Origin: DASUPK01 sp036377415
GTDB taxonomy: Bacteria > Actinomycetota > Thermoleophilia > Solirubrobacterales > 70-9
Assembly (NCBI GenBank): GCA_036377415.1
Contig: DASUYK010000057.1
Span: 1 to 50,274, forward strand
Reading direction: 5' to 3'
Length of the DNA stretch: 50,274 bases
Below the pieces are notes generated by a model, which had not been told where the DNA came from, searched no databases, and saw nothing but the letters and a program-made list of their open reading frames with translations. Both the position numbers and the translations under genes were made by a program. Below are positions 1-7,165 of this stretch, piece after piece. Position 1 is the stretch's first letter; every line of letters starts with the position of its first letter.

Positions 1-30
1 GTCGAGGACGGCGATCGGAACGGTCGCTAG
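1..30 (+). CDS. 3' end of a gene truncated by the window edge
   Basis: Frame 1 reads VEDGDRNGR and stops at TAG (28-30). Eleven bases later comes a strong hairpin, as expected after a gene end. Nine codons cannot identify the product, and the frame could be open by chance. Confidence 0.25.
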   Translation, partial: VEDGDRNGR

Positions 31-40
31 CTCCGATGTT

Positions 41-72
41 CCCGGCCGGGGCCCAACGGGGCCTCGGCCGGG
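41..72 (+). terminator. strong GC hairpin, likely terminator
   Basis: Bases 41-54 pair with 59-72 as a 14-bp stem with one G-T wobble and an AACG loop. No T-run follows (the next bases are TTATCTCC), so it is terminator-like but not a classical intrinsic terminator. It separates the truncated gene from the small ORF at 104. Confidence 0.55.
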
Positions 73-103
73 TTATCTCCTTCGCGAAACCGGGAGGTAG
101 ACG

Positions 104-232
104 ATGTTCGTGATCTGGAAACGATCCGGCGAACGCACGCAGGTGCGCTTTCTGCCCGGCTGCCTTCTCTGGTCGATCGTCCTCTCGATCGTCCTCACCA
201 TCTTGCTGAACCTGCTGATCAGATTGTTCTAG
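104..232 (+). CDS. 42-residue single-pass membrane protein
   Basis: The ATG at 104 is preceded by GGGAGG (92-97), a good Shine-Dalgarno six bases away, and the frame closes at TAG (230-232). The first 18 residues are basic and polar (start MFVIWKRSGERTQVRF). Residues 20-39 form one hydrophobic helix rich in Leu and Ile (LLWSIVLSIVLTILLNLL) ending in RLF. No enzyme motif is visible. The ribosome-binding site, the clear helix and its isolation after a terminator support a real gene. Its function is unknown; it may be a small regulatory or assembly membrane peptide. Confidence 0.6.
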   Translation: MFVIWKRSGERTQVRFLPGCLLWSIVLSIVLTILLNLLIRLF

Positions 233-321
233 CGGGGGTTAGGGGTCGATTGGCTCGAAGCCGCCGGGCTGAGGGAAGTAGGCAACGAGTGTCGAGAGTG
301 GCGCCGAGGTTCCGCGAGAGT

Positions 322-654
322 TCAGTCGCGGCGCGGGTCGAGTTCTTCGACGATGCCAGCGACCTCGGGTGCCTTTTCGACGATCGCCCAGCCCTCGTTT
401 CGCTCGATCACCGTCTCCACGTCCGGCACCTCGTGACCAGGGACGATCACGAAGCGGCGCGAGTCCGATCGGACCCGCTCGTACTCGGCCTTGCGCAGAT
501 CCACATGCTCGCCGCATCCGGGGTTCGCACACTCGCAGAAGTAGGGCTCGACCGCGCTGCTTGCATGGTGCTCATCCCAGTCCGCCATCCGCTCGTTCGC
601 GGCGCGGAACATCGCCTCGTTCTCGGCCATCCGCTCCTTGCGCTCCGACGCCAT
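322..654 (-). CDS. small conserved-type protein with a Cys/His cluster
   Basis: 110 residues. Residues 1-35 are charged and probably helical. Cys40, Cys42 and Cys47 with His50 (YFCECANPGCGEH) resemble a zinc-binding knuckle. Residues 53-95 (EYERVRSDSRRFVIVPGHE, then DVETVIERNEGWAIVEK) look like a compact alpha/beta fold. I recognise the overall pattern as that of small hypothetical proteins common in actinobacteria, but no function can be given. The ATG has no Shine-Dalgarno; TAAAAT lies exactly six bases upstream, so a leaderless transcript is likely. The gene stands alone on its strand here. Confidence 0.7.
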   Translation of the reverse strand: MASERKERMAENEAMFRAANERMADWDEHHASSAVEPYFCECANPGCGEHVDLRKAEYERVRSDSRRFVIVPGHEVPDVETVIERNEGWAIVEKAPEVAGIVEELDPRRD

Positions 655-660
655 GCGGCC

Positions 661-666
661 ATTTTA
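661..666 (-). promoter_or_regulatory. -10-like TAAAAT, six bases before a start codon
   Basis: On the minus strand the order is TAAAAT, GGCCGC, then the ATG of the 110-residue gene. A six-base gap from a -10 box places transcription start on the initiator codon, the leaderless arrangement. Confidence 0.45.
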
Positions 667-682
667 CGCACGCCGCGCCCCT

Positions 683-776
683 CTCAGACCTTCATCCGGA
701 AGGTGCGTTCCGAAGAGGAAGTTCTTCCCCCCCTCAGACCTTCATCCGGAAGGTGCGTTCCGAAGAGGAAGTTCTT
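683..776. repeat. tandem direct repeat, two perfect 44-bp copies with period 50
   Basis: Bases 683-726 and 733-776 are identical over 44 bp, beginning CTCAGACCTTCATCCGGAAG and ending GAGGAAGTTCTT, with a 6-bp spacer CCCCCC. The period of 50 is not a multiple of three, so the repeat is not a simple protein repeat. Each unit contains short inverted elements (CTTC/GAAG and GGAA/TTCC). The second copy directly abuts the stop codon of a minus-strand Cys-rich mini-ORF (777-851). Confidence 0.9.
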
Positions 777-851
777 TCAGGCTGAATAGCCGGACCAGGC
801 GCAGGACTCGGGAGAGCCGCAACAGCCGCAGCGCGGGCAGACGTAGACCAT
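777..851 (-). CDS. possible 24-residue Cys-rich peptide
   Basis: An ATG at 851 (also preceded in frame by GTG) opens 24 codons to a TGA at 777-779. The peptide begins MVYVCPRCGCCGSPES and ends CAWSGYSA; it has five Cys, including a CPRC knuckle of the zinc-ribbon type. It is too short for confident prediction and no Shine-Dalgarno is evident. The non-random composition and its placement against the 44-bp tandem repeat make it worth listing. It may instead be the remnant of a longer zinc-ribbon gene. Confidence 0.3.
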   Translation of the reverse strand: MVYVCPRCGCCGSPESCAWSGYSA

Positions 852-937
852 CACGACGAGCTCCGTTGGCGAGACAGGGCCCGAAATGCTGGTAGCGTGC
901 GAGCGACGGACCGCGACCAACGGGCGAGGAACACCTC

Positions 938-2500
938 ATGCGTCTGCCGACTCGAGCTCTTCTCGTCAGCACCGCCTTCGTCTTGCTGTCTGCCCCCGCC
1001 GCGAGCGCCGACAGCTTCAGTCTGGGGGTCGCTGCTGGTGAGGTGACACCGACGTCAGCCGTTCTGTGGGCACGCGCCGATCAACCCGGCAAGACCCAGC
1101 TCGAGGTGGCCACCGACGAGGGCTTTACGCACGTGGTCCGCAGCCTTCCGGTCCAGGCGACGTCCGCCAACGACCTGACCGTCCAGAGGCGAGTCCAGGG
1201 GCTCCAGTCGCACACCTCCTACTGGTATCGCTTCACGAGCGGAGCGGCGGTCAGCGACGTGGGCACCTTCGTCACCGCCCCGAGGCCGAACGACGATGCG
1301 ACGATCCGGTTCGCCTGGACGGGGGATTACGACGCCGCGCGGGCGATCGGCGAGACCGAGCCGTTCTGGAACGACTTTGGGGTCTTCGCCTCGATGGAGG
1401 CGGAGGGGAATCACTTCAACATCGGCCTCGGCGACACGATCTACTCCGACAGCGAGGTCCCCGGCGGGCTCAACGTCGTCGCCCTCACGGCCGAGCAGAA
1501 GTGGGACAAGTACGAGCTCAACCTGGCCGAGGAGCCGCTCGCCGACCTGCGGGGCGCCGCGGGCTTCTACTCGCACTGGGACGACCACGAGTTCATCAAC
1601 GACTTCTCGCCCGCGGAGAGCGTCTTCACCACCGCCACGATCGACGGAGAGGTGCTGTACGACCGCGGGGTGAAGGCGTTCACCGACTACGCGCCGGTCG
1701 ACTACAGCGATCACGACGGGCTCTACCGAACCGTCCGCTGGGGCAGGAATCTGGAGCTCTTCTTCCTCGACGAACGCTCTTTCCGCTCCGCCAAGGCGAG
1801 CAAGGACGGTGTCTGCGACAACCCACAGACCGGCGACCCCGACCTGGCGCCAACCGCGCCTCAGATCGTCCGAAACGCGTTCGCGGCCCTGGTCCCCTCG
1901 CTGAGAGAGCCCGTCTCCCCGGCTTGCCTCGACGTGATCAATGATCCCGACCGGACTCTGCTCGGGAAGAAGCAGCTGAAGACCTTCCTGCACGACGTGA
2001 AGCACTCCGAGGCTCGCTTCAAGGTGATTGTCAACGAGGTCCCGATCCAGCAGTTCTACGCCCTCCCGTACGATCGCTGGGAGGGCTATGAGGCGGAGCG
2101 CCAGCGGGTGCTGACAGCGCTCCAGGATGTGAAGAACGTCGTCTTCCTCAGCGCCGACGTCCACGCCACGTTCGCCAACGACGCCCGCTTCCGGACCCTG
2201 GAGCCGGGCGGCCCGCAGGCCAGCGGCATCCTCGACGTCACCGTAGGGCCGGCGGCCACCGCGACGTTTGCCCTGGAGATCACCGGCACGGTCGGTGACC
2301 CGGACGCCGCGGGCCTCATCGATGACCTGTTCTTCGAGAGCGTGCTCGGAATGCAGTGCTCCGGGATCGACCAGTTCAGCTACGGCGAGGTCGAGGTGAC
2401 CGGCTCCCAGCTGAGGATCACCCCAAAGGACATCGCCGGCAACCCGCTGACGACCGACGACGGCCAATGCGGGCCGTTCGATTTGAGCTTCCAGCCCTGA
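938..2500 (+). CDS. phoD: secreted PhoD-family alkaline phosphatase/phosphodiesterase
   Basis: 520 residues. Residues 1-24 are a Sec-type signal peptide (basic start, hydrophobic run, ASA cleavage region); no twin-arginine motif is seen although many PhoD enzymes use Tat. Residues 25-118 form the N-terminal fibronectin-like PhoD domain (SLGVAAGEVTPTSAVLWARA). The calcineurin-like catalytic domain follows with FAWTGDYDA (near 128), GLGDTIYSD (near 164), HWDDHEFINDF (near 213) and LSADVHATF (near 403), which supply the metal-binding Asp and His residues. The family cleaves phosphate mono- and diesters outside the cell, often under phosphate limitation. GAGGAA sits about nine bases before the ATG. 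The gene is monocistronic; a weak hairpin follows at 2519-2532. Confidence 0.9.
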   Translation: MRLPTRALLVSTAFVLLSAPAASADSFSLGVAAGEVTPTSAVLWARADQPGKTQLEVATDEGFTHVVRSLPVQATSANDLTVQRRVQGLQSHTSYWYRFTSGAAVSDVGTFVTAPRPNDDATIRFAWTGDYDAARAIGETEPFWNDFGVFASMEAEGNHFNIGLGDTIYSDSEVPGGLNVVALTAEQKWDKYELNLAEEPLADLRGAAGFYSHWDDHEFINDFSPAESVFTTATIDGEVLYDRGVKAFTDYAPVDYSDHDGLYRTVRWGRNLELFFLDERSFRSAKASKDGVCDNPQTGDPDLAPTAPQIVRNAFAALVPSLREPVSPACLDVINDPDRTLLGKKQLKTFLHDVKHSEARFKVIVNEVPIQQFYALPYDRWEGYEAERQRVLTALQDVKNVVFLSADVHATFANDARFRTLEPGGPQASGILDVTVGPAATATFALEITGTVGDPDAAGLIDDLFFESVLGMQCSGIDQFSYGEVEVTGSQLRITPKDIAGNPLTTDDGQCGPFDLSFQP

Positions 2501-2848
2501 CGCAGGCAAGAGCCGAGGGAGCCGACCGGCTCTCGCTGGTGGGTTGATCGCCGGTCGATCTCGGCCAGGTAGCGGTAATCCCGGCGGGTGACGCTTCGCC
2601 TGCGCCCAGGCTTGAAAGAACAGTCCTCCTGGAGACTGGCGCGGATAACGAGCAGGAGTTTCGCGAGCCGGCGATCCAGCGCCTGAAGAAGAGCGGTCAG
2701 GAGCGAGACCGGTGCCGAAAAGACGAGCGGCCCCCTTGGGCAGAGAGTTGGACCCAGGGACCGCTCGTTGAGCGGGGTACCCGGTTCTTCTCGATCTCAG
2801 ACAGGCGGGCTGGTTCCCCTGGCGGTCGCCAGCGCAACGGCGGGGTAC
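2501..2848. other. intergenic stretch with two hairpins and no convincing gene
   Basis: A GAGCC-GACC-GGCTC hairpin at 2519-2532 may end phoD transcription. A larger imperfect inverted repeat, GAGCGG...GGG at 2725-2740 against CCC...CCGCTC at 2753-2766, could act as a terminator in either direction. A minus-strand frame stays open through 2560-2720 without a usable start, which may be chance in GC-rich DNA or gene debris, given the decayed gene next to it. Confidence 0.5.
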
Positions 2849-3009
2849 TTACTTCAGCTTGTCCTTGCCTCCGGCGCCCTTCAACCCGTCGTTCCCCTTT
2901 TTGCCGGAGAGCTTGTCATTGCCCTTCTGCCCGAACAGGGTGTGTCGTTTCCCGAACCGCCCCTGAGCGCGTCGTCGCCCTTTGCGCCGCAGATCACGTC
3001 GTTAGGCAT
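2849..3009 (-). pseudogene. fragment of an RTX-type Ca-binding repeat protein, frameshifted
   Basis: Read from 3009 the frame gives MPNDVICGAKGDDALRGG SGNDT. Then a two-base insertion (or one-base loss) near 2939-2940 shifts the frame, after which it continues LFGQKGNDKLSGKKGND, GLKGAGGKDKLK and stops at TAA (2849-2851). Together they form five nonapeptide units of the GGxGxDxxx type known to bind calcium in hemolysin-like secreted proteins. Neither frame alone is a sensible protein, and only about 50 residues survive, so it is a remnant. It lies 11 bases beyond the end of the LAHDR-repeat gene, in a region that looks inserted next to prs. Confidence 0.65.
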
Positions 3010-3020
3010 CAGTGGCGATA

Positions 3021-3680
3021 TCACCGTTTCCCGGGATACGACCGGATTTCCCGGGAGAGGTCGCTACCCCGGGTTTCGGGAAGCTTGCTATCGACGCGTC
3101 GGTGGGCCTGTTTGAGGAAGCGATCGTAAGGCTCGTTCAAGGCTCTCGCCCTTTTCAAGGCGGCCTGCTGCTCTTCTTCGCCAAGTGGGAGCGGCCAACG
3201 GTAGAAATGCTGCGTCCAGTCCACCGCGACACGCGCTAGGGCCTCATATGCCTTGGTCACGTCGTCATCCGCGCCCAACCTCAACGCAATGCGCTGCTCC
3301 ATCTGGACTGCCTGCCTGGCCTTCTCCGCATACTCCTTCTTGAGTTGCTCGACCTCGCTCACCTTCGTCGGGTCCTTTGATAGGGAAATTGCGTTGGCGC
3401 CGACCGTCACCACGTCCAAGATCAGTCTGGCCGCATCATCGAGAAGCACTCGAAGCTCGTCTCTGTCCCTGAGTTCGCGATCATGGGCGAGTTCTAATCC
3501 CTTGATACTGCGATCGTGAGCGAGTCGCTGGTCCGTGATCTCGCGATCATGAGCGAGTCGCCTATCGAGTCGCCGGTTCGTCGTGAACGCGGTGAGCAGA
3601 CCGATGATCACCGCGACCACGACCGCTCCCAGGACAGGGATGGCCACATCGCCGCTAATGCTCAAGGTCGCCGCGATCAC
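3021..3680 (-). CDS. membrane-anchored coiled-coil protein with 11-residue LAHDR repeats
   Basis: 219 residues from a GTG start. Residues 11-33 are one transmembrane helix. Immediately after it LAHDR occurs at 42-46, 53-57 and 64-68, spaced by exactly 11 residues, a hendecad pattern that would form a right-handed or straight coiled-coil stalk. Residues 70-150 are charged helix (ELRVLLDDAARLILDVV, then VEQLKKEYAEKARQAV). The C-terminal part (150-219) has Trp and Tyr residues and may fold. Base composition is visibly less GC-rich than its neighbours and it sits beside a broken RTX gene, so recent acquisition is plausible. The family is not recognised and no catalytic motif is seen. The soluble part probably faces the cytoplasm (short N-terminus, basic residues after the helix), but topology is uncertain. 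Confidence 0.75.
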   Translation of the reverse strand: MIAATLSISGDVAIPVLGAVVVAVIIGLLTAFTTNRRLDRRLAHDREITDQRLAHDRSIKGLELAHDRELRDRDELRVLLDDAARLILDVVTVGANAISLSKDPTKVSEVEQLKKEYAEKARQAVQMEQRIALRLGADDDVTKAYEALARVAVDWTQHFYRWPLPLGEEEQQAALKRARALNEPYDRFLKQAHRRVDSKLPETRGSDLSREIRSYPGKR

Positions 3681-3747
3681 GCTGGCAATCTAGTTCAGCT
3701 TCGGCCCGCCGCAGCCTACGACCGCGAAGACTCGAGCGCGGGGCACG

Positions 3748-4776
3748 CTAGAAGAGCTGGTTCTCGCCGGCGAAGATCTCGGAGACCGAGTCGTCGGTGA
3801 AGATCCGCCGGATCGAGTCGGCGAGCGTCTGGGCGGCCGAGATCACGGTGATGTTCTCGGGGGCGCCGGGCCGCTGGGGGATCGTGTCGGTGACGACGAT
3901 CCGCTCGATCCCGGAGGCGTCCGGGGCGAGGCGCTCATAGGCGGGGCCGGAGAAGACGCCGTGAGTCGCGACCGCGATCACCCTCGCCGCGCCCTCGTCG
4001 AGCACGGTGCGGGCGGCGGCGGTGAGGGTCCCCGCCGTGTCGATCATGTCGTCGACGAGGATTGCGGTCTTCCCCTTCACGTCGCCGACCACGTAGCCGA
4101 TCTCGGCGACCTGCTGGGCCGGCCGTTCCTTCTCCATCACCGCCCAGTGGCAGCCAACCTTGCGGGCGAAGTTGCGGGCCGTCTTCACGCGACCGGCATC
4201 CGGCGAGACGATCACCGGCTCCTCCTCGAATCCCTGATCGATGATCCACTGGGTGAGCATCGGCATCGCGGTCATGTGGTCGAGGGGGACGTGGAAGAAC
4301 CCCTGGACCTGACCCGCGTGCAGGTCCATCGTGAGGACGCGGTCGACGCCGACCCCCTCGAGGCAGGTGGCGACGATCCGGGCGGAGATCGGCTCGCGGG
4401 GCGCCGACTTCTTGTCCTGGCGGGCATAGCCGTACCACGGCATCACCGCGATGATTCGGTGGGCCGAGGCGCCCTGGGCCGCGTCGATCATCGCGAGCAG
4501 CTCGATCAGCGCGTCGTTCGGGGTCATCCCCTCGGTCTCGTTGGCGGCGGTCGACTGGACGAGGAATACGTCGGCGCCGCGGATCGACTCCTCGTAGCGG
4601 CAGTAGACCTCGCCGTTCGAGAAGGTCTTCAGGGTGACGTCCCCGAGGTCGACCTGGAGGTTGCGAGCGATGTGGGCGGCGAGCTCTCCGGAGGCGCGCC
4701 CGCCGAAGACCATCAGACGCTTGCGGTAGTCCTGAATGATCTCCGTGATCGGCTGGGTCTGCTCGATCGTGCTCAA
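3748..4776 (-). CDS. prs: ribose-phosphate pyrophosphokinase
   Basis: 342 residues, slightly longer than the usual 310-330. It makes PRPP from ribose 5-phosphate and ATP for purine, pyrimidine, histidine, tryptophan and NAD synthesis in the cytoplasm. Visible motifs are FSNGEVYCRY (52-61), the flexible-loop MPWYGYARQDKK (112-123), DLHAGQVQGFF (151-161) and the PRPP-binding loop VDDMIDTAGT (241-250). The start overlaps the glmU stop by four bases, so the two are translationally coupled: the classical glmU-prs pair. The N-terminal 20 residues are a short extension relative to enteric Prs. Confidence 0.97.
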   Translation of the reverse strand: MSTIEQTQPITEIIQDYRKRLMVFGGRASGELAAHIARNLQVDLGDVTLKTFSNGEVYCRYEESIRGADVFLVQSTAANETEGMTPNDALIELLAMIDAAQGASAHRIIAVMPWYGYARQDKKSAPREPISARIVATCLEGVGVDRVLTMDLHAGQVQGFFHVPLDHMTAMPMLTQWIIDQGFEEEPVIVSPDAGRVKTARNFARKVGCHWAVMEKERPAQQVAEIGYVVGDVKGKTAILVDDMIDTAGTLTAAARTVLDEGAARVIAVATHGVFSGPAYERLAPDASGIERIVVTDTIPQRPGAPENITVISAAQTLADSIRRIFTDDSVSEIFAGENQLF

Positions 4777-6170
4777 GAGTCCTCTCCCTCGCTCGATTCC
4801 TTCGCCTTCTTCGCCGCGTAGCCCTCGACGTTCTCCTGTTCCGCCCTCGAGATCCCGAGTGCCCCAGGCGGAATGTCATCGGTGATCACCGAACCGGCTC
4901 CAGTGTATGCCTCGTCGCCGACTTCTACGGGAGCGACGAAGGTGGTGTCAACCCCGGTGTGAACGTTCTTGCCGATCTTGGTGCGATTTTTTCGCCGCCC
5001 GTCGTAATTGGCGGTGATCGTGCTCGCTCCCAGGTTGGATCCCTCGCCGACCTCGGTGTCGCCGACGTATGAGAGGTGGGGCACCTTGGCTCCCCTGCCG
5101 ATCTCGGAGTTCTTGATCTCGACGAAGCTGCCGGCCTTCGCGCCCTCGCCGATCCGGGCGCCGGGGCGCAGGTAGGTGAACGGGCCGACGGTGGCCTCCG
5201 CGTGCACCTCGCAGGCGGTCAGATAGGAGTGGATCACCCTTGCCCTGCGGCCCACCCGGGAATCGATCAGGGTCGTCATCGGGCCGATCGTGCTGCCCGC
5301 GCCGATTGCGCTGGCGCCGCGCAGGCTCGTGCCGGGAAGAATCGTGGCGTCGGGCTCGATCACGACGCCGGCGTCGATCCAGGTCGCACTCGGGTCCTCG
5401 ATCGTCACCCCCGCACGCATGTGCGCGACGAGGATCCGGCGGCGCACCTCGTCGGCGACGCGCGCGAGATCGGCGCGGTCGTTCACTCCGAGGTTCACGC
5501 CGGCATCGGGCGCGCGATACGCAGCGACTGTCAGCCCGGCGTCGCGGATCAAGGGGAGGACGTCGCCGAGGTAGTACTCGCCCTGTGCGTTGTCGTTTGC
5601 GAGCCCGCCGAGGGCGTCGGCGAGCGGGGCGCCGGCGAACGCGTAGGTTCCGGCGTTCACCTCCCTGATCGCGAGCTCCTCGGGGCTCGCGTCGCCCGGC
5701 TTCTTCGCCTCGACGATCCGCTCGATCTCGTTCCCCGCCCCCCTGACGATCCGGCCGTAGGAGCCGGGGTCGTCCATCTCCGTGGTCATCACGGTCGCCG
5801 CCGCGGCGGCCTCTCGATGCGTGGCGAGAAGCTCGGTGAGGATCTCGGCGGAGACCAGTGGGTGGTCCCCGGAGAGGACGAGGACGGTCTCCGAGTCGCG
5901 GACGACGTCGGCGGCGGCGCGGATCGCCCCGCCGGTGCCGTCGGACTCCGGCTGGATGATCGTCTCGACGCCCTCGGGAAGGACCGGCGAGAGGTCGCGG
6001 TCCGGGGAGACGATCACGCAGACGCGGGCGGCGCCCGCCTCGCGGGCGGCGTGGATCGGCCAGGCGATCATCGGTCGCCCGCAGACCTCGTGGAGGACCT
6101 TGGGCAGGGCGGATCGCATCCGGGTGCCCTGGCCGGCGGCCATGATCAGAGCCGTGGGAGCGGCGTTCAC
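4773..6170 (-). CDS. glmU: bifunctional UDP-GlcNAc pyrophosphorylase / GlcN-1-P acetyltransferase
   Basis: 465 residues, full length. Residues 1-230 are the uridyltransferase domain with MAAGQGTRM (10-18), followed by K24-type LPKVLHEVCGRPMI and the central LSGDHPLV. The C-terminal half is a left-handed beta-helix of hexapeptide repeats (for example IEDPSATWIDAGVVIEPDA) with the acetyltransferase signature KVPHLSYVGD, whose His is catalytic, and TANYDG. It produces UDP-GlcNAc for peptidoglycan and surface polysaccharide. The GTG start has no Shine-Dalgarno; TACGCT lies six bases upstream (6177-6182). It overlaps prs by four bases. Confidence 0.96.
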   Translation of the reverse strand: MNAAPTALIMAAGQGTRMRSALPKVLHEVCGRPMIAWPIHAAREAGAARVCVIVSPDRDLSPVLPEGVETIIQPESDGTGGAIRAAADVVRDSETVLVLSGDHPLVSAEILTELLATHREAAAAATVMTTEMDDPGSYGRIVRGAGNEIERIVEAKKPGDASPEELAIREVNAGTYAFAGAPLADALGGLANDNAQGEYYLGDVLPLIRDAGLTVAAYRAPDAGVNLGVNDRADLARVADEVRRRILVAHMRAGVTIEDPSATWIDAGVVIEPDATILPGTSLRGASAIGAGSTIGPMTTLIDSRVGRRARVIHSYLTACEVHAEATVGPFTYLRPGARIGEGAKAGSFVEIKNSEIGRGAKVPHLSYVGDTEVGEGSNLGASTITANYDGRRKNRTKIGKNVHTGVDTTFVAPVEVGDEAYTGAGSVITDDIPPGALGISRAEQENVEGYAAKKAKESSEGEDS

Positions 6171-6176
6171 CCGGAA

Positions 6177-6182
6177 AGCGTA
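6177..6182 (-). promoter_or_regulatory. -10-like TACGCT before glmU
   Basis: The minus strand reads CTACGCT, TTCCGG, then the GTG of glmU. The six-base gap fits leaderless transcription of glmU-prs. The same CTACGCT-N6-start arrangement occurs at glyQS. The rest of the 123-bp gap up to 6293 holds only a weak imperfect hairpin and no gene. Confidence 0.5.
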
Positions 6183-6293
6183 GATAGAACGAGCCCGTCG
6201 ACGCGGACACCTTCGACCGCGCTAGTCAAGGGTCGTGCTGCGACCCCAAGGCAGGTACGCCCTCGGGGTGGAAGCTCGCCTCGGACACGGCGC

Positions 6294-6944
6294 TCAGCTT
6301 CGGTCCGCCGGAGCGTCCTGCGCCTCGAACGCCGCTCTGACCAGCTCGACGATCGGCTTAGGGGCCTTCTCGGGCGAGCCGGCGTCGAGCGGCGGCTCGG
6401 GGTCGTATTCGATCCCGAGCTGGACTGCCTGCGCGACCTCGTCGCCGTTGATCCTCTGCACCAGGGTGAGAGCCATGTCGATTCCCGCCGATACCCCCGC
6501 GGCGGTGAGGAGCTTGCCATGCTCGACGACCCGCTCGGGGACGGGGTCGGCGCCGAGCTCCGCGAGCAGGTCGCGGGCGAGCCAGTGGGTGGTCGCCGGA
6601 ACGCCGTCCAGCAGCCCGGCGGCGGCAAGCAGGAGGGAGCCCGTGCACACGCTCGTCGTCCACGTGGTGGTCTCGTGGACCTCCCGGATCCAGTCGAGCA
6701 GCGGCTCGCGGTCGAGAAGTGCTCGGGTGCCGAAGCCGCCCGGGACGACGACGATGTCGGGGCTTCGGACCTCCTCGGTCGACGCGTCCGCGACCAGCGA
6801 GAGCGTGTCGGACTCGTTCCGGACCGGCCCCGGCTCCTCGGCGACGAAGATCGACTCGTTACCGGGCACCGAGTTGAGGACCTCATGCGGACCGGTGATG
6901 TCGAGAGCGGTAAAGCGGTCGTAGAGCAGGTAGGCGATCTGCAT
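6294..6944 (-). CDS. DJ-1/PfpI-family protein, isonitrile hydratase-like
   Basis: 216 residues. The start is taken at MQIAYLLYD because GAGGAG lies nine bases before that ATG; an upstream in-frame start would add 11 non-conserved residues. The fold is class I glutamine-amidotransferase-like: LYDRFTALDITGP (Asp15), VVVPGGFG (66-72), and the nucleophile elbow SVCTGSLLLAAAGLL with Cys100, followed by ATTHW (His120). Asp15 and Cys100 match the positions of the essential Asp and Cys of isonitrile hydratase InhA; related members are regulators or deglycases. The substrate is unknown. It stands upstream of glmU on the same strand but is separated by 123 bp. Confidence 0.85.
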   Translation of the reverse strand: MQIAYLLYDRFTALDITGPHEVLNSVPGNESIFVAEEPGPVRNESDTLSLVADASTEEVRSPDIVVVPGGFGTRALLDREPLLDWIREVHETTTWTTSVCTGSLLLAAAGLLDGVPATTHWLARDLLAELGADPVPERVVEHGKLLTAAGVSAGIDMALTLVQRINGDEVAQAVQLGIEYDPEPPLDAGSPEKAPKPIVELVRAAFEAQDAPADRS

Positions 6945-6999
6945 CGGTGGTTCTCCTCTCGGACTGGCGGGGCGCACTGATCATGCATGAACCTGGACC

Positions 7000-7005
7000 T
7001 AGACT
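7000..7005 (+). promoter_or_regulatory. -10-like TAGACT before tRNA-Gln
   Basis: TAGACT ends 10 bases before the first base of the tRNA, a normal spacing for transcription to begin a few bases upstream of the mature 5' end. The same hexamer recurs before several protein genes in this window. Confidence 0.45.
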
Positions 7006-7015
7006 GAGCCTGCCT

Positions 7016-7088
7016 TCCGGGGTGGTGTACTTGGCCAGCACGCCTGGTTTTGGTCCAGGAAGAGGGGGTTCGACTCCTCCCCCCGGAA
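7016..7088 (+). tRNA. tRNA-Gln(UUG)
   Basis: Complete cloverleaf: acceptor TCCGGGG (7016-7022) pairs with CCCCGGA (7081-7087), discriminator A at 7088. The D stem GTGT/GCAC encloses a loop with GG. The anticodon stem CCTGG/CCAGG encloses TTTTGGT, giving anticodon TTG (Gln, codon CAA). A four-base variable loop is followed by T stem GGGGG/CCTCC and the T loop TTCGACT. The 3' CCA is not encoded (CTGG follows). Length is 73. Confidence 0.95.
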
Positions 7089-7150
7089 CTGGAGATCGAA
7101 TCCACGGGACGGGCCGCGTGCTCCCAAGCGGGATAGTCGTCGTCGCCGAA

Positions 7151-7156
7151 TAGGCT
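7151..7156 (+). promoter_or_regulatory. -10-like TAGGCT before the GH15 gene
   Basis: TAGGCT is followed nine bases later by the ATG at 7166, with no Shine-Dalgarno between them apart from a G-rich GCGGGG. It fits the leaderless pattern seen elsewhere in the window. Confidence 0.35.
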
Positions 7157-7165
7157 GCGGGGCGC

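Noticed and set aside
239..532. Minus-strand 97-codon frame ending YFPQPGGFEPIDP
   Set aside because: The body is antisense-like and out of frame with the supported 110-residue gene; only the tail looks protein-like.
2768..3115. Plus-strand 115-codon frame over the RTX remnant
   Set aside because: It is the complement of the Ca-binding repeats; the repeat logic is only sensible on the minus strand.
5076..6980. Long plus-strand open frame of about 630 codons opposite glmU and the DJ-1 gene
   Set aside because: It is antisense to two well-supported genes and has a repetitive Arg/Asp/Gly/Val composition typical of GC-rich shadow frames, with no domain.
7089..7150. A second tRNA directly after tRNA-Gln
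   Set aside because: No acceptor or T-loop pairing could be assembled in either strand.
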